From assembly GCF_019649055.1 (NCBI RefSeq), contig NW_026570232.1:124001-188000 (forward strand): a stretch of DNA of 64,000 nucleotides. Direction: 5' to 3'. Of the stretch, positions 51,009-63,944 are shown in pieces; the first letter of the stretch is position 1; each line of letters begins with the position of its first letter. Source of the DNA: Paramacrobiotus metropolitanus (Eukaryota; Tardigrada; Eutardigrada; Parachela; Macrobiotidae). The notes beneath the pieces are model-generated. The model saw only the letters and a program-made list of their open reading frames with translations, was not told where the DNA came from and searched no databases. A program made the translations under genes and the position numbers.

Positions 51009-52289
51009 ATGAATTACGAAAAAATTGATCTTGACTCGGTAGGACTGGTGTCATATGATTTCGCTCCGCGTTGTATTCAGCCGGACTCATTATTACACTG
51101 GCCCGTGTTTGACCATTTCCACACCGTGTTAGAATCGGCCAACACCTTTCTCTCGATCAACCCCGGAGTACACGCGGTCGCCTGCGAAACGCTACACCTT
51201 CGCGTGGAAAAAGACCACATACGAGACCCGGATCGTAGTGATTATTTCCAGACAGGGGAAATTCTCCGCCCGTTCGTTAAAGGTCTTCGCGTCTGGGTGC
51301 AGAAACGGCCAGAAAATCTCCGCAGTCCCATTCCGGATCAGATCAACTACATTAACTTCGTGCCGAACATTGCGAAAACGGAAGCCGCGGATAAAAATCC
51401 GATGGAAATCATTACCGAGATGAATGACTGGATTAAAGAGCACCGCATTCCCGGCCGGATTATTTCCATCGATACACTGCAGATGCGCGGTGTGGAAGGC
51501 GAAGTCAACGTGGATATTACCAGCTGGAAGCAGGACAGTGCCGCGCATGTCAAACAGAGCTTTTTGAACTTTTTCCGAATTTTCTACGTGATTGATGCAT
51601 CGTATCCCGTCGAGGAAATCGGGTTTATGGATTTTCTTCCCGAAACGCTGGAAGGTGTGGGGATTTTCAGCTGGCCAATCGTCGAACGCTTACCGGAAGT
51701 GGTGGATCACGTTAGCCAATGGGCGAAGCGCTTGCCGCCCAACGTCCGCCTCCTCAACTTTCAGACTATTCTGTGTCGTTCTGACTACAAAATGTGTCTG
51801 GATCCATACAAAACATATTACTGGGATGAATATTTCCACGTGTACCATCGACGACTATTGCGTATCGGGTACGCATTGACCACGGAAAAGAGCCTTCCTG
51901 TTGTGCCGGTTGCCAATATGGTCACCACAGTATTGTTCGCTCCCGGCATCGTCCGCGACCCGCACTGGTATAAATGGTCCGGTGCGTATGAAACGCAAAG
52001 CACGGTAAAGGAGCGTATGAATGCGTGGATTAAACTCACGCAGGCTAGTGTTGTCGGGGTGGAAACGCTAGCGTACAAGGCTAGCACAGGAGCGGAGTGC
52101 TCCGAAGGGTTTAATGCAATGCACACCTGGAACGAGAAAGGTCGTCATGGTGCCAAGCAGGAACAGTATCTCATTTGTTTAAGGGTTTATATCAACGGTG
52201 CGCCTGATGAGCCGAAAGATTTTCTCTGGCCAAAAACCTTGCTAGACTGGGAAAAGGAAAACCCGAGTAGTAATTGTAAATTTTGTTGA
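51009..52289 (+). CDS. Intronless gene for an unrecognised four-repeat protein
   Basis: One uninterrupted frame of 426 residues, unlike its neighbours, most of which carry many introns. I do not recognise the family. The protein is about four diverged copies of a 90-100-residue unit, at roughly residues 14-97, 112-195, 204-287 and 305-395. Each unit has a hydrophobic strand with an F-x-P motif (YDFAP, INFVP, MDFLP, LFAPG), an acidic/aromatic helix, then an N- or W-containing segment (SANTFL, MNDWIKE, VSQWAKR, MNAWIKL). A strand ending ETL, DTL or QTI comes next (ACETLHLR, SIDTLQMR, NFQTILCR, GVETLAYK), then a closing aromatic strand (LRVWV, FRIFYV, LLRIGYA, LRVYI). There is no signal peptide or membrane segment, so it is probably cytosolic or nuclear. 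It ends CKFC, which has the CaaX spacing. The G/C-ending codons and intact frame argue for a functional gene. An ATTAAA lies at 52433. Confidence 0.85.
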   Translation: MNYEKIDLDSVGLVSYDFAPRCIQPDSLLHWPVFDHFHTVLESANTFLSINPGVHAVACETLHLRVEKDHIRDPDRSDYFQTGEILRPFVKGLRVWVQKRPENLRSPIPDQINYINFVPNIAKTEAADKNPMEIITEMNDWIKEHRIPGRIISIDTLQMRGVEGEVNVDITSWKQDSAAHVKQSFLNFFRIFYVIDASYPVEEIGFMDFLPETLEGVGIFSWPIVERLPEVVDHVSQWAKRLPPNVRLLNFQTILCRSDYKMCLDPYKTYYWDEYFHVYHRRLLRIGYALTTEKSLPVVPVANMVTTVLFAPGIVRDPHWYKWSGAYETQSTVKERMNAWIKLTQASVVGVETLAYKASTGAECSEGFNAMHTWNEKGRHGAKQEQYLICLRVYINGAPDEPKDFLWPKTLLDWEKENPSSNCKFC

Positions 52290-54415
52290 TTCTGAATGCT
52301 GCATAGATTTGCGGTAGCCCATGCATTTATCTAGGTGTAAAAGATGTTTGTTCATACAGCTATTGTACAGATATTGTATATGCTATTATACTCTGCACAG
52401 TAAATAATACCTACATTTCGTTGTGTATGCCTATTAAATGTTCAAATTTTGAACAATTTCACTATTGATAAAGATCTAGACCATTCAAATAATTTTTTTA
52501 GTAAAATCTGAAGCTGCTTTGTTTTAATTTATGTATGTGTTTTCACGCGATAATGGTAAATTTTGCTCTGTCCAACGATTTCGTTGCAGCTTTGACCCCT
52601 TATGGTTTTCTCCGTGCCACAGTTTAAATATATTAATTTTTGCTATAGTGTGTGTGTTTGTAGTGTATGCATGAACTTCACAAGTTACAAGTAGCAGCAA
52701 TGACATTTGTCCATTAATTTAGGGCTCGATGTGCCTTGTCTTTCACCTGCATATATGCTACCAAATTCATAAAATTAAGTTCAAAACCGATAGTGCTGTA
52801 TATGCCAACAGTAGCGGCGTGTGTGCTTAATTTATTAATTTGATTGTCTAATGCCATCGTGTTTACCGGCAATTTGTTTGTCTTATTGCTCAACCGGATC
52901 CTACTTAATGTCAGATAGAGACGAACCTGTGGCATCCGTTATTCTACAGGTTCATCTACACGGTGGGAATACCGCATATATGCCACAAATAAATCCAGTA
53001 AAACGAGTTGGGTTCTACGCCTGCATGTGTATACGCGAATGCAGCGTAGCCGTCGTAGCGGTACATAATAATAATCATAAGCCAAAGGGCCTTATAAACT
53101 GTTGAATTATGAAAGCGTTGAATAAAGTTTTACATTTGCCACCACGATATATGAACTTATATCTGGCAGGCCACTCGGACATTATTTATGTCTGCCGCAA
53201 GTTCGCCTGATTTGCACATGCAGAGAGTTAAACTTCTCCAAAATACTGGATATTATAAACGATTTATCATTCGTACCACATGGTATTTTGGATACATAAA
53301 TCTAATATAGATACCTTTATTGGCTGCAGTAGTGCAGTTTTAGCTTTTCAGGATAAACTAAAGAGCATCGGTGTATTGTTCGAGCCGCAGGTATGTGACA
53401 CTGTGACCTTAAAACTTTGTCGGTCGATTTTTATCATATCTGTATCGCTTGTACTTTCACCATTGGTTAAATCGGAAGATATGTCATTCTACAAACAATA
53501 GAATGTTTTAATATTTTTTATGATATTATGGATATATCTGTACATGTAAAGGACAAATTCCTCACAACAGCATTTTCGCCTGCATGATTGCAATCATCGC
53601 CGTTTCTTCCCAGAATACGCTCTCGATTAAGTCTAATTCGCACAAGAAGCTGCGGCATACTTAATTTAGATGAATTTTTATCGTTAGAAGTGCATGTGGA
53701 ACTCGTCTTGATCAACAATAATTTATTGCGTATCCAGCAAACAACAATGGTTTTGCGCTAACCGTATCCATGCAGTTGATAAGCACTGCTAATACAGTGT
53801 GCCGCAGCCAGGTCCGTCGAGTCTGACCGGTGATTAAGTGGCCAACACAACCAGTCCACTAACGGATTTCCACACACATTTTCGTCTTAGCACCGGAAGC
53901 GCCGCTAATCCTTTTTTCGACCACCCTTCAGTAATTGTTTATATGAAGGTATGACCGGCGCGACTGAAACGTCAGATGCTGTATTTCTCATCACGTCGAT
54001 GTACATCAGACGCATATTACACTGATCGGCTTTTTTCCAATGGTCAGACGCGTCATTACTTACCAGTGCAATTATTTTGTGGCGTCAGACGGCATTGTTG
54101 TGGCTAAATTTCATCTAAATCACATGACATAGACCTTGAAACTCCGATGTCGCAGCTAAAGGTACTTTTGCAACAGCGTGGTTGCCCAATGCCCATTTCC
54201 GATTTATTTGCATGCCATCATTGTTAGCGTAACTAAGCGCTGTTGGCTAGTAAAATCCCGAGCTAATCCAAGTCACGGCTAAATGAATAATTGTTATTTA
54301 CTACTTATACGACGTGGATTGCGGCAGAATGACTGGCAGCCGCAAATGCGCTACTTGGTGGTCAAAATGTCGGTCCAAAATTAATTTGCGTTATCTTACT
54401 AGTTTGTGTTTTCAG
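52290..54415. other. Spacer before the Tyr/Pro-rich secreted protein gene
   Basis: AT-rich at first, more balanced after about 53750. Short open frames (52851-53105 and 53280-53501) have no recognisable domain. A non-coding 5' exon of the next gene is likely, because an acceptor sits at 54414-54415, but its position is unknown. Confidence 0.5.
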
Positions 54416-54421
54416 ACCACC

Positions 54422-55923
54422 ATGATCGTAATTGCGGTCAATCTTCTCCTCAGCTGCATGTACGTGTTGAGCCAACACGCGCACCACGGAGCGGCAGTGC
54501 TGCAGTCATCGCCGCTGCAGCAAAGTCCCGCCGGAGCGACACCAGTTGCCGGTAAATATAAATTATTGATGATTGTACTTATTGAAGAACTTACGCGATC
54601 GCGGAGCGGCAGTACTGTAATAAGCAAAACTATATTGCTGCTTTTTTATCAAAGAGTTAACTGATCAGTATTAACAAAATTAATTTAAATTAACTTTTTC
54701 AAAATTAATAAAGATACATATAATTCGAAGGCTGTCGAATAACAAATTTAAATGCAGGCGAACTGCGAGGTTCCGCCACGGAAGCGGACGCGGTAAAATC
54801 TGTCCAACTGCGGGAACTGCAAGTTGGCCCATCACGTGGCAGTATTTCCAAAGCGCCGACTTCCAAGCGTTATCACGATGTACTGGAGAAACCGAAATTT
54901 CTCCCGTATACGCAGTCAGAAGGTGGCCGCGAGCGCCCGAAGAAACACCAGCAACAGCAGCAGCAACAGCAGTCTGCCGACAGCAGCGGTTCTAACGGCA
55001 AAGTCAGCTACGAAATCAAAGTATATATTCCGCGACCGGAAGCGGCACCATCCGAGTCCGTTCCAGAACGAATCGCTGCATCCTCGGAAATTTCACCCAG
55101 TCGAGCCGAACCGGAATACATGATCTCGCCGCACTACGCCTACGACGACAGACCACCGCCCATCGCCAAATACGGCCACTATGGAATGCCGGCTGTGAAG
55201 CCGGTTCACGACACAAAACCCTATTATTATGTTCCCGTCTATGAAGATCCCAACGCGCCCGAACCCAAAACACCCGCCAGCAAACTATACCACCCCAACG
55301 ATCGCGAGGTGTACAAACCTCGCCTGGTGGAGGTATCTCACCCGAACAGTCCCGAACACAAGACGTCCGAGGATGCCTCTCGACCGGTGACCTTTGTAGA
55401 GGTCAAACCGGTTAAGACCGCTGAGCCAGCGTATCCGCCCAGCTACAAACCAAAAAAACCATTATACGGAACATCCGAACGTCCCGCGTACGATAGCCGG
55501 GACCGTGAGCACGGTTACGTGCGCCCTAATACCGAAACGTACGTCATCGGGGATTACGTACCGTATGAATTGCAGCAAACAACGGATCCTCCCGTGGCTG
55601 CCGCCGACAAGGAAACCGCGTACTACGAAAAGATCGCCGCCGAGCCGTCGTATAATGAAGTGCAAAGGTCACGGCCACGGGGTCCCGATGGGTATGGATA
55701 CGGGTCACCGGGTTATTATCATTCACCGCCGCCTCCTCCACCGCCCGTCTATCAAGCGGCGCCGTCCTACTACTACGTGTATCCTTACCATGGAAATTAT
55801 GGGCAACATGGCAGCGGCTACTACAGTCAAAACAGCCACGGTGCAGGGGGACAGTATCGTGGACAGCATCCCAGGCCGCTATACTCCGGCTACGGATACG
55901 CGGCCTTTGCACCTTACAGATGA
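54422..55923 (+). CDS. Secreted Tyr/Pro-rich low-complexity protein (cuticle- or matrix-like)
   Basis: Two exons, 54422-54551 and 54758-55923, give 431 residues and join in phase. Residues 1 to about 18 form a typical signal peptide (MIVIAVNLLLSCMYVLSQ). The mature protein is disordered in composition: a seven-residue glutamine run, then long Pro/Tyr/Lys/Glu stretches (PYYYVPVYEDP, SYKPKKPLYG), a PPPPPPPVYQ block, and a Gly/Tyr/Ser-rich tail (GYGYGSPGYY, YSGYGYAAFAPYR). There is no cysteine beyond the signal peptide region, no folded domain and no R&R chitin-binding motif. Such composition fits structural cuticle, eggshell or adhesive proteins that may be cross-linked through tyrosine; that is inference. 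The acceptor lies 6 nt before the ATG in an ACCACC context. An AATAAA lies at 56098. Confidence 0.85.
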
Positions 55924-56704
55924 AAGTCAAGCAAGATCAATGTTAAAACCAAATACGGTGGTTGTACTGGTTATTGTAGTATTAGGATGCTTTCGCAGGT
56001 AAAGCTGATCAAAAGGGCGAATCCCATTCCGGGCAGGGCGCAGTCGCACGAGTTGCAATTGTTATGCAGTGCTTGTATCATAAACAAAACGGCTAGCAAT
56101 AAAGTTACTGTACTGTACTTACTATGTACGAGTAGTAATCCTAGACTTCCTTATCCTTACTTTTTCAGGTTATTATGACGTACCCATGCGTAAGCCATCC
56201 ACCAGCATGGTCGATTTATGTCCGAAAAAGTGACACAGAAAAATCAAACCCAGTGCCCATATTATATTAATCATAATAAATTAATAATCATATTTGATAA
56301 TGTTATCAGTTTTACTTCTCTGGTGAAACGTAATGGGCTAAAAGTTTAAAACTATAACGCACTCGTACGAATATCAAAAATGTAGCCGCCGCAAGACGGC
56401 GGTATTACATCTTAGTGACGTATGAACCGGAAGCCATGGTGTGCATTCACACTCTCTGTTAACTTCGCTCCAGAAAGTCAGAAACAGCAAAAGCACTGTA
56501 AACTTATCCATCGTTTTCGACATCTTTCCCTCTGGAGTTTAGACGATTTATATGGGCTAACTTGACTTGCATTGTGTTTTGTGCATAATAGGGAATCGTT
56601 AAACATGGGTTTTTTTATAAATATGCACGTTTGAAAGTCGCTGTATTATATCTGCAGTTGCTGATTGGGTTTGAGAGAGTGAAGTCTCCTGCTTTTCGCA
56701 CACC
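55924..56704. other. Spacer between the secreted-protein gene and DNAJC21
   Basis: It holds the 3' UTR and AATAAA (56098-56103) of the upstream gene and then AT-rich sequence. A pyrimidine-rich acceptor-like site (tattatatctgcag) about 47 nt before the DNAJC21 ATG could end a 5'-UTR intron. Confidence 0.5.
56098..56103 (+). terminator. Poly(A) signal of the Tyr/Pro-rich gene
   Basis: A canonical AATAAA lies 175 nt after the stop at 55923. Confidence 0.55.
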
Positions 56705-58875
56705 ATGAAGTGCCATTATGAAGTTCTACAGATTGCTAAAGATGCATCCGTGGAAGAGATCAAGTTCGTTCATCCACCGCAACCGCAACGTTTTTGTGAA
56801 ACTGACTGTTAAGAATATTGTGTTTTTTCCAGGAAAGCACGGGATCGTCTGGCCAGACAGGTTCGTAACTTTAAAAAGAAACTGAAGTAAATAAATTACT
56901 TGATGTGAAATTGCTTCTTTGTTCGTGAATTGCGAGTAATCATGCTTTCCACTGAAACTAATCACCTGATGTTGCAGTATCATCCGGATAAAGCTTATCA
57001 GTTGAGCGATCCATCTCTTATAGCGGACTTCACGGCGACATTCCGTCTCATCCAGCAGGCATACGAAGTGTTAAGTGACACACACGAAAGAGCATGGTAT
57101 GGTGCAAAGCAGCGTACACGAAATTTATAAATGGTCGTGATTGTGGAAATCTGATTATACTTATACTTCTTTTGTCAAGCAGAATATTTAATAAATTTGT
57201 TTTTAAATCCATGAGCACGGCAGTGCTGCTCAACCTTGCTGTGACAGTGCTTACTTGCTGATTTGCAGGTACGACAGCCACCGGGAACAGATTCTCAACG
57301 GGAAGGGCTCTGTTCAGCAAGATGTGGAAATTTTCTCCTTTTTCAACACGTCCTGCTACAGCGGATTTGCGGATGATGACAAGGGATTTTTTACGGTTTA
57401 TAGAAATCTGTTTGAGAAGATCAGTGAAGAGGATAAGCGGCTAGCGGAAGACGCCAAAGAAGAGCTTGAAGTGCCGGCTTTCGGTAAGTTTGTTTTGAGA
57501 TATTATATTTTATCAATGATATTTTTAATACTCATACCATTTGTTAAATACCAGAACCGTTTGTAAATATCGGTTTCACGTAATAAAAGATAATTTACCG
57601 CACCAAGTTCTTTTCTGGATTACCCGTCGAAAAGTATACAAGCATTCGGTTTGCTTTCCATGAATCTACTGTGTTATTCGGTTTTATTCCTGGATTCACA
57701 TGATCACATTCACACATTCAGATTTCCTCTGCAAATTGGACATGTATTATTTTCTTGAGCTACGATATCGCGCGTTTGCCAGTTTGTTTAGCGTTGCGAA
57801 TGTTCATTTTGTAGGAACATCGACAAGTTCTTATGAGGAGTTTGTGAATCCTTTTTACGGGTTTTGGCAAAGTTATTCCACCAAACGGCCATTTTATTCG
57901 CTGGACAAATGGGATCTTCGCCAGGCTGAGAATCGACGTGTATCACGAGCGATGGAAAAAGAGAACAAGAAACTCCGCGATGCCGCCAAGAAAGAATGGA
58001 ATGATTCAGTAAGGGAGCTGGTTGGTTTTGTCCGGAAACGAGATCCGCGTGTGAAAGCCTACCGTAAACTGTTAGAAGAAAAAGCAGCCGAAAACCAGAG
58101 AAAAGCCAAGGAAATTCAAGAGCAGCACTTGCGAAAGCGCCAGGAATTTCTGGCCTCTACTAAAAATCACGATTCCGCTGATATGGAAAAGAGGTACCGG
58201 GAGCTGGAGAATTCGTTGGGTGGACACTCAACCGATGAAGGAAATGAGACTGAAGAAATAGTGATTGAAGATGATGTGGAAATTGAGGATGAAGATCCGT
58301 TATACTGCATCAGTTGTGATAAAAGATTTAAGAGTTTCCCAGCTATGCGAAACCACATCAAATCCAATATGCACAAAAGAAATATGGAACTGTTGCGAAG
58401 TGAATTAGAACAGGATGAGGAAACGGGACTTACCGATTTGACTGATCAAATAGATAATTTAAGTGTCACGGAGATTCCTGAACCAGAAATCGTCGCTTCC
58501 GAATCGGATGTTAAAATGTCTTCCCCTCACGCTTCAGAATCTGGGAGTCAAAGTGTCAGTGTGGAAACCAAGTCACTTTCTGACCATAGTGAAGCATCAG
58601 GAAAGAGGAAGGTCACATTTGGGAAAAGCGAAGTGAAACATTTAGACGATTTGGATGCATCAGAATCTGTCATTTTGGCAGAAGACCCGGTTAATACCGT
58701 CCATGTTGAAGAATATCAGAGTCGAAATAAAGCGAAAAAAGATAAGAAGGCTAAAAAAGCTCAGCAAAAAGTGCAAGAACTTGGTTTACGATGTGGTGTA
58801 TGTAAGGATGTTTTTGATACAAGAAACAAACTGTTTCAACATATTAAAGATAAAGGACATGCTGTTTTAAAATGA
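56705..58875 (+). CDS. DNAJC21: DNAJC21 (Jjj1) J-domain co-chaperone of 60S ribosome maturation
   Basis: Five exons: 56705-56763, 56833-56860, 56978-57096, 57269-57483 and 57815-58875. They give 493 residues, all in phase. The J domain starts CHYEVLQIAKDASVEEIKK and has the catalytic HPD at residues 31-33. The conserved DNAJC21 block follows (FFNTSCYSGFADDDKGFF, YEEFVNPFYGFWQSYST, FYSLDKWDLRQAENRR). Then come a long charged helix, an acidic stretch, a C2H2 zinc finger (CISCDKRFKSFPAMRNH, about 304-328) and a second C-terminal zinc finger (CGVCKDVFDTRNKLFQH). The yeast and human proteins recruit Hsp70 to strip late factors from cytoplasmic pre-60S particles. Exon 2 is only 28 nt and encodes the helix just before HPD. 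Exons 1 and 2 both use GTTCGT donors. It is tail to tail with NSUN5. Confidence 0.97.
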
Positions 58876-58956
58876 ATTGTGTCATACTTTCTGCTCGCAG
58901 TTTTGTCATCAGGTGCAAAACTCTAAATTCGCAAGTTTGCTGACTGTGTTTGAATT

Positions 58957-58962
58957 TTTATT
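58957..58962 (-). terminator. Poly(A) signal of NSUN5
   Basis: An AATAAA on the minus strand lies 72 nt beyond the distal NSUN5 stop (59034). It is inside the DNAJC21 3' UTR, so the two transcripts would overlap. Confidence 0.45.
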
Positions 58963-59010
58963 CTGTTCTCAACATACCGGAATATAATCAACCATTCTAA
59001 AAACAAAACC

Positions 59011-59016
59011 AATAAA
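59011..59016 (+). terminator. Poly(A) signal of DNAJC21
   Basis: A canonical AATAAA lies 136 nt after the stop. It is close to the end of the opposite-strand NSUN5 coding sequence. Confidence 0.5.
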
Positions 59017-59033
59017 CTGGCAACTGTCACTGA

Positions 59034-61605
<2,572 letters not shown>

Positions 61606-62032
61606 AATAATTACTCTGAGGAATGTCAATAAGAAATCTGACTCGCGTCGGTCACTGAAATCGAAATTACCTCGATGAAATCAGTTACAGTACTTACTAC
61701 TTACATTAAGATTTAGGTTTCGAGTAAAGAAAAGAAGCAGTTCCGTTCAATGCCGACATGCACTTACAAGCAGCAGAAACGTAGTGGAATGCCACTGCAC
61801 TCGCATTCCACGATCTCTTGGCACTTTCTGCCATCTGGGCGTACTAGCTGCGGGTGGTGATTTTGTAAACTTTCTTAGCCTTTAAACCTACGAATAACTG
61901 TCAAGGTCCTTCAAATCTTTTCACATCATTTTGTAGCCATTTGTCGTGGGGTTGACCTTACTCCTGAAATATCTGGTATCGCTAAAATCGGCTAATTGCT
62001 GATTGGAGTACTCGTAGTCTTTTTTGATAAAC
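61606..62032. other. 5' region of NSUN5 and upstream of the small ORF
   Basis: About 430 bp separate the NSUN5 start from a small plus-strand ORF. Nothing is recognisable besides the acceptor-like attcctcag just before the NSUN5 ATG. Confidence 0.4.
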
Positions 62033-62210
62033 ATGGCTGGACTGACGGCAGAACAGCGACACAACGGTGGTGGATCGATTTTTATTAGCGATGAAGAGTT
62101 TCTCTCGTTATCTGTACTTGTTATCTGTACTTCAGCAAAATTATTATCTGGAAATCGCGCCAGAAGAACAGATGGAAAGCATTACGAAAATGCGCAACGA
62201 TCTGAATTAA
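62033..62210 (+). pseudogene. Small ORF apparently split by a 13-bp tandem duplication
   Basis: From the ATG at 62033 the frame reads a protein-like stretch (GGGSIFISDEEFLSLSVL). It then enters a perfect tandem repeat of period 13 (ttatctgtactt at 62109-62120 and 62122-62133). After the repeat, a different frame reads NYYLEIAPEEQMESITKMRN and stops at 62210. The two halves are offset by exactly the 13-bp unit, so an allele with one repeat copy would encode about 55 residues without a break. I recognise no family. Alternatives are chance, or a sequencing or assembly duplication. The original frame continues with unlikely composition to 62242. Confidence 0.35.
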
Positions 62211-62850
62211 CAATAAGAATAGTATCAAGTCAGATACGTTAATTGTGCGCATGCGACCGAATTTTATTCCAGCTTGCTTTTTTAATGGCAATTATGGCAT
62301 TATCGTGCCGGCATCGAATACCATGGAGTATTCTGGGAGCTCGAGAATTTCAAGTGAACGCGATCTGATAAAGCTTTTGACCATTCGGTTTGCCGATTAA
62401 AACCTAAGAAATGTCGTCGACATCTTTGGCGATTCTTCGCTATGTTGTAACTGATCTAACAATAAGACCAAGCGCTCAACATACACATAAAAATCAAAGT
62501 GCAACTTTATTATTGTCCCTGCTAGAGTAGAACTAGAAACTCTCCGACATTTGTAACAACTGAAACCAATGTATTAAGAGATCGATACAATTTGTAACAA
62601 ATTACAACAGCTGATTTGGCAACAAAACATTATCTTTATGGGAAGTAAGTACTAACACACGAAAACGAAAACTGACAAGAAAACTGAAAAATTCCATCAG
62701 GATGATTCACCGTGGCCCTTGGGTGCACATCAAAATCAAATCCCAATAACCACTAGTACGTTACTACTTTTAATGTGTTACGATAAAACTTTTACAATAA
62801 CTGGGTTAAATTCGTCTCGAAATCCACAGTAATTATTATAATCGTTCCTA
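62211..62850. other. Spacer and 3' UTR region of the next gene
   Basis: AT-rich sequence with no open frame of note. A minus-strand AATAAA (TTTATT at 62506-62511) could end the gene whose stop is at 62851. Confidence 0.4.
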
Positions 62851-63944
62851 TCAAAGAACGACGGCTTTTTGGTTGCCCCAGTCCCAGTTGGCTTTACGGG
62901 CTGGCGGTGTTAAGGCTGCGCTTTCCGTTGCGCTAACGTCAGCCGGCGCATGGATGCGCATGAAATCGACCACCGCCTGCGCCCACACCGAATCCTCTCC
63001 GTTCAGTTTCCGGTAGATGCTGACCGCTTCCCGCATCCATCCTAACGCCTTGGGGAGGGCCTCACGAAACACAGTCGCCAGACGCTGTTGTTCCTGTTCA
63101 CTGATGTCGCGTTTCCACAGATACGGTATCGTAGCCGCCTTCACCAAAAAACACGCACGGCCCACGTGGTACTCAGGACAAAGTGCACTACAGCCAGAAA
63201 ACATGTACACTGATACAAAATTAATTACAACTTCCGTAATTATTGATCTTCCTAGCATGAAGCGGGAAATGATATCAGTACAAATGGACAAAAACCGAAG
63301 ACGCGAAATATCGTTCTATTTTTTCTTCTCACATTAAACTTCCTTCTTTTGACTGGACCTCTTAATTAACGAAATTCCATACTTCTATGCAAACTCAAAT
63401 TAACATTTTACAGAGAATGTCTGCCAATCTGCACCGGCTTTTACTTCTGTTAACATCATTTCCGAACTAACAACCCTTGTAAGTGAGCTTCGAGAATTTT
63501 CTAAATTATTGTCCCGAATGGAGAATCGCGAGACATTCTCAGTGTCAGACTTTCTAATTATTCTCTGACAATAGACATCACACAAAACCCTCACCGCACA
63601 CAGTCCACCATCCCCTGGGCCAGCTCCCAAGCCGCTTCATAGCAGCCTAAAAGCTGCAAATAGCTAACGGCATCCTTGCCGCATGCGAAGCGTATATGCG
63701 CATCGGGATGCACGATCGTGTCCAATTCTCCAACTTGTGTCAGAATCTTCATCGTCTCTTTAATGCCATTATCACGATCCTTATTCTTGTCCCGGTCCTG
63801 CGTCCTAACAGCAGCATGCATTTTGTGCAATTGTGCTGCATTGTCCGCTCCGCACAGTGGACAGGGTTGGAGGGCCCGTGCATCGCTGGGTATCCGCGCC
63901 GGACATCCAGTGGTGCCACACTTCAAGGGATTAATATCCGCCTC
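62851..63944 (-). CDS. 3' end of a zinc-binding protein, possibly SMYD-like methyltransferase (partial)
   Basis: Two exons are visible, 63944-63595 and 63187-62851, joined in phase. The rest lies beyond the right edge. The first begins with a cysteine cluster (LKCGTTGCPARI, then PCPLCGADNA) like the metal-binding segment that follows the SET domain in SMYD proteins. A helical region with a Lys/Asp-rich insert and a repeat-like helix pair (YLQLLGCYEAAWELAQ) follows. The second reads CPEYHVGRACFLVKAATIPYLW, resembling the end of a TPR-type helical array, then a Pro-rich tail. SET and MYND motifs are not in the window, so the assignment is provisional. Another zinc-ribbon protein with TPR-like helices would fit equally. 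Confidence 0.45.

Noticed and set aside
51192-51548. Minus-strand open frames inside the intronless gene
   Set aside because: They are shadows of a longer, repeat-structured sense frame.
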